Origin: Saxidomus purpurata
Taxonomy: Eukaryota > Mollusca > Bivalvia > Venerida > Veneridae
Direction of reading: 5' to 3'
Assembly: GCA_022818135.1 (NCBI GenBank)
Contig: JAFMSR010000012.1
Coordinates: 29,329,025 to 29,393,024 of the forward strand
Length of the DNA stretch: 64,000 nucleotides
Shown: positions 1 through 10,619 of the stretch, in pieces
Position numbering within the stretch: the stretch's first letter is position 1
Layout of the letters: every line of letters begins with the position of its first letter
Position numbers and translations under genes: made by a program
The notes under the pieces: generated by a model
Told to the model about the DNA's origin: nothing
Seen by the model: only the letters and a program-made list of their open reading frames with translations
Database searches by the model: none

Positions 1-2733
1 AATCAATCCCGTATGTGTGTGTGCGTCGTGTGTATTGATGTGATGGTTTGCGCGTGCGCGTGTTTTTGTGTGTCCGATGCCAAATGCTTAAATTCTTCCC
101 ATTTTTTACTGTGGTTTTCTTGTTGGGGCTCGTTGTCAGTTTTAGTCTTCTTTCAAATCCAGTCCACTTTTTGACTAAACTGCTCAGGTATTACTTTGAA
201 AGTTGAAATTCTTGTTTACCATCATGATCCCCAAGCATAGGCAGGAGAAGGTAATTCTGTCAAGGATTTTATTTGAATTATGGCCCTTTTCGACTTAGAA
301 ACTCAGTTAAATTTTCCTTTTTGTCCACTTGTTGACTTAACCATTTGAGATATTACTTTGAAAGTTGGAGTACTTATGTACCATCATGACACCTATCTGT
401 AAGCATCATGACACCTATCTGTAAGCAAGAGAAGATAACACTGTGAAAATGTTTCTTGATTTGTACTTAAAAATTTCTAAACAAGTAGGTCATGTATTCA
501 GGTGAGCAATATAGGGTGGTCTTGGTCCTCTTATATGGATATTCTTTACATGCTATATCATTAAAAACAAAAATCAGTCCCAAAAAATATCAGAGCTTTT
601 CATCAGGAAATTGGGAAGAGGCCTTGGCCTTTCAAATTGGGAAATTTATGCGAAATAAAAGTCCATTTTGGGAAAAGATTTACAATAATATGTTCCATTA
701 TGCGACATTGTCAAAGTCAAAATAAATTTACCTCCCCTGAGACACGGACTTAAATTCAGGCCCAGAACATAACAGATAAGACTGGTAATGCATAGCACGC
801 GATACTGTGCGCTTTCGAAGTGCGACAAAAAATAAAAAAAAAAAAAATTCTCCCCCCAAAAAAAAAAACTGTAGAACTTTGTTAAAACTACCTTGATTTT
901 GGGAGTTGCTGCCACAGTTGGAAAAATAAATGCGAATACAATCAGTATTCGAATATTGTATCAACTATGCGAATACATTCAAATACTTGAATCAAATTTT
1001 AAAACTTTTCCGAATGTTTTACTATCCGAAAAGTATTTATCTGAAATTATGTATAGTTAGCCAATTACTAATTAATAACTATTGATGTTCTCAACATTTA
1101 GGATTTGAAACATTGAGGCGTGAAAAACATCCATGACGTGATGTAGTTGCTGGAGGCATTTTAGCCAGATTTTAGCTTTTAGATGTAGTATGATTGAAAA
1201 TAATATCAAATCTGATCGTAAGTAAAGTGAATAAATGGACTTTGATGCAAAGTGGATTCAGTGCGCATCAATCTTTCTTTTCTTCAAATCCATTGGTTGC
1301 TTTTTTGAGTAATGATTTTCGATTGGGTTTCAATTGAGTAATCGAACTGATTGTTTTTTAAATTAAAAGCTATGCGTTTTCTGTTACAGGCGATAGACTT
1401 GAGTTACATCGCCGAATTTGGGCTAATTATTTTAACAAAACATTAAGATTCGCACCTTACAAAACATAAAAAAAGGCGCGTGACTCCCGTGGAATTACTA
1501 AAATGTCAACAAACTTTGGGAAAAACTTAGTTTGCATTTTAGGATTGAATTTGCTTATGACACTTGTTATCACGGACCTATGTTGTTATCAAAACCCCCC
1601 CGGGGTATGAAACATTAGTTGTTTGATGAAATTTGCAAGGCTTTCGTGTGTTTGTCAACGTTTTGTCAACTTTAAAAGTTGAATATAAGAAAAAAAAAAA
1701 TGATATTTGAATCCTAAAATTGCATTAATATTCGGAACGAATGCATTCATGTTCATTCGTTCCCATCCTTAGAAAAAATACTATATTTTTGGATTGGGAA
1801 GTGGCCGAATATCGGCCTCTGTTATATAAGGATGAAAAGCCCTGCTAGTTAAAGTCTTAACTGTCGAAGTTTTGCTTTATTGGCAAGCACTAAAAACGTC
1901 GAGCGCGCTGTCCTACTGACAGCTCTTGTTAAATCTTAGTTTTGTACTTTCACTTTCCGTTCACAATAATACATATCTGAAAAGAGAAAGTAGGATTTAA
2001 AAATATGCATATAGATTTAAAATATTGGCTTGGTAATCATAATTTCTTATATATTGTGTATGGGAAATGAAAATTGATTTAGAAATGGCCAAGTAAACTA
2101 ATGAATATATTATCTAATCTTCCGGCCTTGTTTTGTACCTGTGCTTTGTCCGACTCTGACCAGAGATTCTGGATAGCCAATATGTTTACATCCTATGATT
2201 TATTTATTTTATTGACTGTGATTTACAACTCTGTCTTCTTAGCCTTGATCAATTACATAATGACCCCTTGATGGGTATAGTTATAATCCCTGACATAAAA
2301 TGTGTGAAAAATTGACACACACAAAATGAAATTCACCAATAACAGGTGGCACATGAAAGCAGGCTGGTATAGATTTATGGGAGATATTGATAGATAAGTC
2401 TTCACAAATGGAAAAACCAGTCAAAATTTTGTTTACAGTCTGGGTTAAAGGTCAGTCTGATCATAACTGCTGAAGTAAATATTTACGATAGAATGGCATT
2501 CCCACCGAAAGAATTTTTTCTCCTTGAATTCCATTAGTATACCGAAAGCAAAGGTAGGGTTCACAGGTATGCCCTAATTGAATTTACAGGTGATTCTGGT
2601 TGACCTTTGAGTGACCTAGTTTGCATGGACAGGACGGCTCACTGTCTCGGTGATTGGTGACAATTGGAAAAAAATGCCTTGCATATGCCTTGCATGTACT
2701 GTATGTAAGAAAGTTAAAGATTTATTTTTTCAG
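1..2733. other. Non-coding sequence upstream of the first recognised exon
   Basis: No exon could be supported. The stretch holds the imperfect tandem repeat at 170-480, A- and T-rich runs near 825-870, a CCCCCCGGGG run near 1597, and a locally duplicated 22-bp segment (383-426). The promoter and any leader exon of the TMEM143-like gene may lie here, but I see no decisive motif. Confidence 0.5.
170..535. repeat. Two-copy degenerate tandem repeat with bivalve-type terminal signature
   Basis: Two copies of about 155 bp align, both containing ATTACTTTGAAAGTTG and CATCATGA. The block ends near 502-535 with GGTGAGCAATATAGGG, very like GGTGAGCGATATAGGG at 41811. This suggests the conserved end of a dispersed family. 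Confidence 0.6.
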
Positions 2734-2876
2734 ATCATTCCAGCATCAAAAATGGTGGTATCTAGGGTAGGGCCTCCTTTAGTGAAAACTTCAAAGTTTG
2801 TTGCTAAGAAGATGGGTCCACCACTGAGGAAATCCTCAAGGCTGATTGTAAGTGCAGCCAAACCACATGTTCAGAG
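2734..2876 (+). CDS. TMEM143: TMEM143-like exon 1 (or first exon seen)
   Basis: A T-rich tract ending in cag at 2733 looks like an acceptor, and GTAAGT follows position 2876 as a strong donor. The frame is open throughout; the first ATG inside is 2752. The acceptor suggests an upstream exon I could not place in 1-2733. If there is none, transcription starts upstream and translation at 2752 or at ATG 2650, the latter reading through the acceptor-like tract. The exon ends after two bases of an Arg codon. Confidence 0.65.
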
Positions 2877-5800
2877 GTAAGTTATTGTTACTACCTACGC
2901 TTTAAACTTACGTTGGCGTCCTAGTAATCACACAGTGGTTTAATGTTGACTTCCTAGTAATCACACAGTGGTTTAATGTTGACTTCCTTGTTATCACATA
3001 GTGGTTTGATGACTTCCTAGTAACCACACTGTAGGGATGTAATTGATTAGACTTCCTTGTAATCGACATATTGATTTAGAAATGTCGACATTCCTTGTAT
3101 ATCGACACAGTGGGTTAATATTCACTGACTACGATATTCTACCAAATGTCTTGAATGTTATTTGTACTAAAACATATTGGTTCTAGTATATAATATATAT
3201 CAACCCTTGCAGTGCTGAATATTGATTTACCTATGTGACCACATTTATTAGTTAATAATTCGTTAGAAAACCTACTTGTAATCTCTGGGTAGAGTGCATT
3301 GTTTATTTTCTGGTTGAGTTTTGAAATTGGTTTAATGTTGACTACCTTGTAGATCACACAGTGGTTTAACATTATCCTGGTAATCACACATTGGTTCAAT
3401 ATTGACAATCCTAGTAATCACACAGTGGTTTAATGTTGACCTCCTTGTAATCACATAGTGGTTTGAATCGACTTCCTATCCCTACCACACTGTGAATATC
3501 CTTTTTGTATGTTATATAATATTAATAGCTAAATGTACCATTACAATTTTGAAGCATGTTAATGTTACTCTTGACTTTTGAAATTGTAAACTGATGTCAC
3601 TTTTGAAGTCTGTTCTATACAGACACTGACTGTCAAATCCATATGAGCATTTGTCTACTGTACAGTGGTCTTAGGACCAAAGGTTTCAAAACATATTTGT
3701 ATATTTCAAATGTAGGATATGTTTGTAGAAGCTAGCCAATGTGCAGTGAGCAGTATTTTCTATGTCTTCCCTTTTCCATTTACATTGTATGTAGAAATTT
3801 ACATTAAATAGGCCGTTTAAAAGGTTATTTCTTACTGTGGTTGTTAGGAATGAGAGGGTCAGACAGAACAATCTCAGTTGCTTAGCAACCATCTATTTTT
3901 AGGTCAACAGATGCTGTTATGGAGAAGGTCACTCCACAGTTACAAAAGACCCAAGCGGCTATGTCATCAATGGTCCCCGCAGTGCTACAGAAAAAAGATG
4001 GCCAGGCATTGTTACCACCAGATGAGGATGATTACAGGTGTGTAGCAACTTCTGCAAGAGTGGAGTTGTTTAATTTGTCAATGCACTGCAATGCACAATA
4101 TTTTCCTCATTGGAAGTTTCAGATTTTGTTTATGTAATTCTTTGTAAAAAGTATGTTTTAGCTTGATGATTGGAAGAATTGAGAACTGTACTACTTATGT
4201 CAGTGTCAGTTAGTATCAGCATTGGTAAAAGATTTGTTTGAAATGCCAATATCTTTTATTCTGTCAAATATATACATAGACTCGGCTTGACAAGCTGCAT
4301 ATTTCTAACAAGTCATAAGCTGGTTTACTCATTTGCTGAAATTCTCTTTGCAAAACGTTTCTAGTTTGACCCAAGTCTAGTCCTAAAATATGTCCAAAAT
4401 GTGCTGATGTGATTAGTCAGATATTATGCTTGCAGGCACTGAATCATTTTGATACTGACTCGACCTAGTCCAGTAGCCTTACATTGTAGTTTTTACTGTT
4501 TGATAGAACTGGTCATTGTGCATGTTTAACACAGTATTACCAATAATTATAAGTCCTTTAAAACATGCATGTGTATCTATCATTTAAATTATAAAGAGAG
4601 AAGATGTCAAACGTAATGTACTTTGTAATTCTTGCTATTTTGTTTATTTGAGGATGTTATTTCATTTGAAGTTATTTCATAACAGGAACTTCAGACATTA
4701 TGTTTGTAATTCTAAATCCTGCAGATTATTTTGTCACAGCAGAACACATGCTTACCTTTTTTTTTAGAGAGAGGTTCATTCCAATCACTCGTAAGTCAAT
4801 AATTCGCCACCTGATGCAGAAAAAAGACTTTCTCACAAAAGAAGAGCTGAAAGTGTATGAAGATTTCGCGCTTGCTTTGGATACCGCTATTGTCAATAAA
4901 TACCATGGTGTACTTCAAGAGCTCAAGGTAAGTATGTTTTACAGAGTGGACACTGGAGAATGAGTGAAATGGGTTCAAACCCTGCTTTTGACTTTGACCT
5001 GCTACTTTGTAAAAAAGAAGGCACAAAGGTAGCAGCGCTTGTACCCATGACCTAAAGTCAGTGAGAGGTTAAACTGATTTTAAGTCAGCGGCTCTTACCA
5101 ATCAACCAGGGGGTAGTCTAAAATGGCAATAAATTTTAGTATATATGCTGAACAAGTTCATATACACTAATTTTGCTTGTATGAAACATTTGCTACTTTC
5201 TTCTTTTAGAAATTAAATTGTTTTACCTATCCTGTTTTCAAGACAAAAACATACAGTAAGTACAAAGTATTTTTCGTCAACTGTGAATGCTTGATTTATT
5301 TATCATTATACATGTACATTTATTTATGTTGTAGCATCTTTTTGATCCTATTAACCCTGACAAAGATACAATTGAAACACGGAAGTGGAACCCCCGTGAA
5401 CGTCAAGACAATGAATTCTGGTTGCTACAGCGACTGGATGATACAATGGAAAAGGCAAATTTTCATGAACTTCCAGAGGAAGTGGTTAACAAAGCATTAG
5501 AGGAACATGAGGTCATGGATGGGGTGAAAGTAGGTATCCTTAGTCTGTAAAAAACATTGATATATTTCTTTTTGATCTGTATTGATATCCTTTGGTCATT
5601 GTTCAGCTGAAACTGTATTGCAGCCACATAGTATGTTTACATGTTTAAATACTGTACAAATCTTTGATATTCAGCCGGGATTCATTAAGTAACTTGCCTT
5701 GAGATAAGACAAAATGTTGTATGAAGTAGTTGGTTGTTCATCAAGGGTGACTGTTTACTTTGATATCAGTTGTATACTGAATATGGCCATTTTAAATACA

Positions 5801-8800
5801 CTATTCTCTGTCTTGTCAAAATTAAATAATACAATGTATTCATTTTTTTCTAGACCCAGAATTATGCATTCATACTATATATTATATTTTCATTTGCTAC
5901 ATTACAGATCCCATTTTGTGATAAATTTACTCTATTTCTGAATGCTTATATGATAGATTTCTAATGACCCTGCTATATGAAAGTTCAACTGTAAAGAAAA
6001 AATTTTTATTGATCACAATTTCTATCAGATGCAATGGGTTTCTGGATTTCACCTTACTGGCTTTTACCTTAAAAACCTTGTACTCCTTCCCATAGAACTG
6101 AACATAAGTTGCATCAAGAAACGATGGGTGCTATAAAATGGTGATCCTGTGTGCACATCCTATGATTATTTAAGCTTCTGATACATGTATTATTTTCATA
6201 GGAATGTTTGTTAAGGAGCAAATTAGTGGATTGAATTCTGTAATAATTCTTCTATAATTATTTATGTGAATTTCATTTACAGGTGTCTGTTGACAGGAGC
6301 AAGTATGACGTGCTGAAGTTTTGGGCCTTGGGACGGGAAAAAATTCCCGTTAGTTTACCTTGGTATAAAGCTTTGTTCACAAAAAATGAAGACCTGCCAA
6401 AACCAAGATTATACTACAAACGTGTTGTGATTGCGCTGAGATTTAAACGAGACCAAAAACTTATGCTAAAGTCTTTCAAAGAAATACCAGTTAATGCACT
6501 GGAAATGATGCTTCCAGACGGCAAAATAAAAATCGGAAAAATGGACTATGGAATAATTGCAACATCACTGAGTATAGCATTAATAAGTGCAGTAGCGAAA
6601 GTTGTGACTGTGTTAGCATCTATGAATGTTGACTGGATGCTGATTCTGACGGGTGTGACAGGACTAACAGCTGTGCAAGGCTTGTCTATGTACAAGAACA
6701 AAAGAAACAAATACCTAGCCGATTTATCTAGACTTTTATATTTCAAGAATGTTGCAAATAATCGGGGTTTGTTAGCACTGCTGGTAGATAGGGCGGAAGA
6801 TGAATCTTTCAAGGAGGCGTTGTTAGTGTACACATTTCTGCTCGCCAACAGACCAAAGACAGAATATGATAGAAGAAGTATAGAAATGTCACCAGAGGAA
6901 CTGGGTACGTACTTCTAAATTCAAATGCATTTTGAATTTTGAATAATTTATGCGACATGACAGTTTGCAACACTTCCTGCCGTAGTAGTGCAAACTATTG
7001 AACTTTTTAAATGAAATAAAATTATATAAATTACACATTTTATAAAATCAGTCAGGGGTGTAACTTGTACAAGTTATTTTGAAAATAACTTCTGTTAGTG
7101 ATATTTGAAACATTTTGTTAATAAAATTACTTCCCGTTAATAGCTGAAAGAATTAACTCCCTTGAAAGTTGAGGTGACCAAAATTTATAATGGGAATATT
7201 TGAAAATAACATATACAGGTTACAAATAAATATTTCATTTTTCTTGAATTTCTTCATTACTAGCAGATAACCACTGCAAATACCTTTAGATAAGAGAAAG
7301 AAATGCAGGTTCTTTCTTTATAGCTGACAGTAATTACTTTTCCATTAGGCATAATGGATTTATTGCCAAAATTGTCAAACAGATGACCTGAAAAATGCCC
7401 TACTTCAAAGCCCATGCGTAAGAAGTTTTTGTCAGTGCATAACATATTTTATTTCATAATCTTGAAGTTCAATAATCAAAGAAATAGAAAAAAATGTGTA
7501 ACTCCCAAGAAAATTTGTATCCTTGTGAAAAAATGATGTCAAATCTTTGTACTGTTTGGACGAAAATAACTTGAAGAAGTGATTAAGTGAGTGATGTATA
7601 AAAGATAAAAATAACTTGTAGAAGTTATCTAAAATAACACTAAAATAACTTAAACAAGTTACACCCATGACTGAAAATATCATATAAACTGTATAAAGGC
7701 ACTGCCAAAATCAAAAGTTTAAAAATTGAATTTTAATTTGGTTCAAATAGATTCTAGCATAAATAGTGATTTCAGAAAATCACAGTGATTTACAGTGACA
7801 CAAGTTTAAAGGTCCATTACTAAGACCAAATTAAATTTACTAGTCTGGAATTGTAAATAGAGAAATACAATTAAAAAAAAACGGCTTCTAAAACTTGTTT
7901 ATAGCCATTGAGTATTTCCTTGTTTGAAATACTGCTGCAGAAAAACGAGTGAATATTTTTTTCCCTTTGATTGGCCTAGGTAGTGTTTTTGTCCTACTTT
8001 TGCTCTATTGCAGTCTGAGATGTATGTTGCACATTATTGGAAGTAAAGTTCTTTCAACTTTAATTCAAATTGGCATTCTTATTCATGTACAACCTATTTA
8101 CTATTATAAACTTCTTTCTGGGAGACTTTTGGAAAATTACAGATATTTGGAAACTGGAAAACCTACTTTAGTTTTTGAAAAGACAATATATAGTTTATTA
8201 ATTCTATATGAATTTATCAATTATTTTGATATACTCCCTGAACACAAAAGTGTAAGGGGGGGGGGGGGCGGGGGGGGTTCACTGCATTCAGCTTGTCTGT
8301 CCGTCTGTCTGTAGAGTAGACAAAATCTTGTGGACACTAAATTTCCAAAACTCCTGGTCAGGATTTAATTATACTTCACAGGTGATAAGTACAATACCTA
8401 GTTGTGCATGGTCCATGTTCGGGTCTCTAGGTCAATGGTCAAGGTCACGGGCCCGAGATAGTAAACTCTTGTGGACGCTAAATCTTCAAAACCCCTGGTC
8501 AGAATGTAATGATACTTCACAGAAGTGATAAGCACTATTCCTAGTTGTGCATGGTCCATGTTGCGCGCTACTAGGTCAAAGGCCATAAGGGCTTGAGATA
8601 GTAAACTCTTGTGCGCTTTTAATTTCCAAAACCCCTGGTCAGAATTTAAGTATACTGCAAAGAAGCTACAAGTTGTGCAGGTCTAATAATTAATGCATCA
8701 AATATTACATAAATTTTATATACTTTGTCAGTCGAGTGTTCATCACCTTCAGTAATAGTTCTATTTAAATTTTCAACACAATATTGTCACATTTGATGAA

Positions 8801-10483
8801 GTATGTCATATTTTCCTTCTGAAAAAACGCCGGTTACAGTTCCAGTTGTCCTTTTTCTTAAAACCCTTACCCTATGCTTCTCATATAGTAGCATTCCAAC
8901 CAAACTTCACATGAATTATCAGTGCCAAGCATAGTTGTGCATATTGTGGCATTTTCCAGTTCAGTGATTCATGTTTTTGAACTTCAAGGCCAAATGACAC
9001 ACATACCTGTCTACCCTTCAGTGTTAAGATACAGTTTTTGTGTCGCCCTTTCGGAGAAAAGGCGATACATAGGGATCGCTTTGTCGGTCCGTCCGTCGGT
9101 CCGTCTGTAACACAAACTTAACGTTGGCTATAACTTTGCCATTTCTTAAGATTTCTTCATCAAACTTTACAATTGTATTGCTTATGACAATAGGATCATG
9201 ATGCCACCAAATTTTGTAGGTCAAGGTCATATTTGACAGAGTTATGCCCCTTTTTGTACTTAGATTTTGTCATGAAAACTTAACGTTGGCTATAACTTTG
9301 CCATTTCTTAAGATTTCTTCATCAAACTTTACAATTGTATTGCTTATGACATAAGGGTCGTGATGCCGCCAAATTGTTTAGGTGAAGGTCATATTTGACA
9401 GAGTTATGCCCCTTTTTGTACTTAGATTTTGTCACGAAAACTTAATGTTGGCTATAACTTTGCCATTTCTTAAGATTTCTTCATCAGAATTTCAAATTGC
9501 ATTGCTTATGATATAAGGGTCGTGATGCCGCCAAAGTTTGTAGGTCAAGGTCATATTTGACAGAGTTATGCCCCTTTATATACTTAGATTTTTGCTATAA
9601 CTTTGCCATTTCTTAAGATTTCTTTATCAAACTTTCAAATTATATTGCTTATGTCAAAAGGGTTGTGATGCCGCCAGATTTTGTAGGTCAAGGTCTTATT
9701 TGACAGAGTTATGCCCCTTTTTTGTACTTAGATTTTGTCACGAAAACTTAATGTTGGCTATAACTTTGCCATTTCTTAAGATTTCCTCATCAAACTTTCA
9801 AATTGTATTGCTTATGACATAAGGGTCATGATGCCGCCAAAGTTTGTTGGTCAAGGTCATATTTGACAGAGTTATGCCCCTTTTTACACATAGATTTTGT
9901 CACAAAATTGTTGGTTATTCTGACAAAGCATAAGAGGGCGACACAAGTGTTCTACTGAACACCCATCTAGTTTTTTAAAACAACCTCTAGTTATTTGATC
10001 TGTTAGGTTATTATTTTACTTCATACGTTTATGTACTTGAAGTTTAAAATGAGCAATAAACCCTTGAAAAAAAACCTGACCAATCTTAAACGATTTTATG
10101 CATTAGTATACAGTAGTTTATTGTTATACAAAGTGTTTTGTTGTTATAGTGTTTTGTTATTTTCAGGAGGACTAACTGCGATTCAGCTCGAGGGTCGTAT
10201 AGAAAAGTGGGTTCATCAAGTCACAGGCACAGAAGTTGAAATAGAATCAACAGAAGCTGTGAATATACTTCAACGGTTTGGAATTCTCAGTGAAATCGAC
10301 AATAAACTGCATGTGTTACCTTTAAAGGCAGCATTGCGCAATCTTCCTCAGCAGCCTCAGTCACTGATTGCCAGGGAGGCAGAGTCAGACATTATAGAGG
10401 GTTATGATAGAGACACTTTCGTAGAGACTGAAGAACAATATGAGGAGGAAGAAAAAATGCAAAAGAGAGTAGGATGGTTTTGA
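2752..10483 (+). CDS. TMEM143: TMEM143-like DUF3754 mitochondrial membrane protein, six exons
   Basis: Join of 2752-2876, 3903-4037, 4768-4927, 5335-5529, 6283-6904 and 10167-10483. All introns are GT/AG, all phases agree (2,2,0,0,1) and the sum is 1554 nt, giving 517 residues plus TGA. The family (DUF3754, TMEM143 in vertebrates) is a mitochondrial membrane protein of unknown biochemical role. Visible support: ERFIPITRKS at about residues 88-97, the core FKRDQKLMLKSFKEIP at about 259-274, two hydrophobic helices at about 295-318 and 323-342, and GLTAIQLEGRIEKW directly after the last splice junction. The N-terminus from ATG 2752 is rich in K, R, S and P without acidic residues, as in a mitochondrial presequence. 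The reading frame is open upstream through the 2734 acceptor, so a further 5' exon with the true start may exist. The human protein is somewhat shorter (about 460 residues, from memory). Family assignment is from recognition, not a search. Confidence 0.83.
2916..3500. repeat. 33-bp minisatellite in TMEM143-like intron 1
   Basis: Repeated units resembling CTAGTAATCACACAGTGG followed by TTTAATGTTGACTTC, in two blocks (about 2916-3115 and 3328-3492) separated by unrelated sequence. Units vary from near-identical to strongly diverged, so this is an old satellite-like array rather than a spacer-repeat system. Confidence 0.85.
3903..4037 (+). CDS. TMEM143: TMEM143-like exon 2
   Basis: Acceptor tatttttag ends at 3902 and donor GTGTGT follows 4037. 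It opens with the last base of the split Arg codon and ends after two bases of another Arg codon. It encodes a Gln/Ala-rich linker ending in PPDEDDYR. Confidence 0.75.
4768..4927 (+). CDS. TMEM143: TMEM143-like exon 3
   Basis: A run of T ending in tag at 4767 is the acceptor and GTAAGT follows 4927. It encodes the start of the DUF3754 domain (ERFIPITRKSIIRHLMQ), which fixes both the frame and the acceptor. It ends on a codon boundary. Confidence 0.85.
5028..5116 (-). repeat. tRNA-Leu-like SINE head in TMEM143-like intron 3
   Basis: On the minus strand the segment reads like a tRNA: GGTTGATTGGTAAGAGC (A-box/D-arm-like), then GACTTAAAATCAG (an anticodon arm with UAA in the loop), then a degenerate GGTCATGGGTACAAGC in the B-box place. 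The acceptor stem does not pair well, so a tRNA-derived repeat is more likely than a functional gene. Confidence 0.5.
5335..5529 (+). CDS. TMEM143: TMEM143-like exon 4
   Basis: Exactly 65 codons between the gttgtag acceptor and a GTAGGT donor, so both borders are phase 0. It reads HLFDPINPDKDT at its start and ends in EEHEVMDGVK. It is overlapped by an unrelated open frame, but only this frame joins its neighbours. Confidence 0.82.
6283..6904 (+). CDS. TMEM143: TMEM143-like exon 5 (core domain and both membrane helices)
   Basis: Starts after ttacag with GTG as an internal Val codon, not as an initiator. Carries the conserved FKRDQKLMLKSFKEIP core and two hydrophobic stretches. The donor GTACGT follows one base (G) of a Gly codon completed by GA in the next exon. 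Reading through the donor gives only four residues before a stop, which supports the splice. Confidence 0.88.
7049..7673. mobile_element. Non-autonomous DNA-element-like sequence with long inverted ends (intron 5)
   Basis: The left end at 7049-7093 (CAGTCAGGGGTGTAACTTG, then AAGTTATTTT and AATAACTTCT) is matched in reverse complement at 7621-7673 (CAGTCATGGGTGTAACTTG and onward). About 625 bp overall, lying within the long intron of the TMEM143-like gene. No transposase is visible. Minus-strand open frames inside it (up to 83 codons) are not recognisable. Confidence 0.65.
8255..8670. repeat. Poly-G tract followed by degenerate ~138-bp tandem repeat
   Basis: A 22-base G-rich run (8256-8277, one C) is followed by TGTCTGTCCGTCTGTCTG and about three units containing AACTCTTGTGGAC, CCCTGGTCAG and AGTTGTGCATGGTCCATG. 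The same general design (CCGTCCGT-type head, then tandem units with AGGTCAAGGTCA) recurs at 9.04 kb. Confidence 0.65.
9038..9946. mobile_element. Tandem-unit element with short inverted termini (intron 5)
   Basis: The ends are TTGTGTCGCCCTTT at 9038 and its near-perfect reverse complement (AGAGGGCGACACAA) ending at 9946. Between them lie about five copies of a ~165-bp unit with GTTGGCTATAACTTTGCCAT, GGTCGTGATGCCGCCAAA and GACAGAGTTATGCCCC. No coding capacity. It lies in the last intron of the TMEM143-like gene. Confidence 0.75.
10167..10483 (+). CDS. TMEM143: TMEM143-like exon 6, C-terminus
   Basis: The acceptor attttcag ends at 10166 and the first two bases complete the split Gly codon. It encodes the conserved LTAIQLEGRIEKW segment, then a winged-helix-like stretch (EAVNILQRFGILSEIDNKL) and an acidic tail ending in QKRVGWF and TGA. 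A long open frame upstream (10031-10166) is intronic. The preceding intron of about 3.26 kb is the largest of the gene and holds two inverted-repeat elements. Confidence 0.88.
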
Positions 10484-10592
10484 AACCGGTGCAAGGTTTA
10501 GAGATATGCTGTAAACTAGCCATTTGTTTACCAGATCAGGTCCGATGCTTACATGTGTTAATGTATATGGATGTAATAAGAACAGTGATGAC

Positions 10593-10598
10593 AATAAA
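10593..10598 (+). other. Candidate poly(A) signal of the TMEM143-like gene
   Basis: An AATAAA hexamer 110 nt after the stop codon. Further AATAAA sequences at about 11311 and 12320 could serve longer 3' ends. Confidence 0.5.
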
Positions 10599-10619
10599 AT
10601 ATAATCCATACCACACTGA

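Noticed and set aside
2916..3500. Possible CRISPR-like repeat-spacer pattern
   Set aside because: Units are head-to-tail minisatellite copies without unique spacers of constant length, in an intron of an animal gene.
7949..8314. 121-codon open frame with hydrophobic N-terminus
   Set aside because: Inside a well-supported intron, runs into the poly-G tract and CCGTCTGT repeat, and resembles nothing known.
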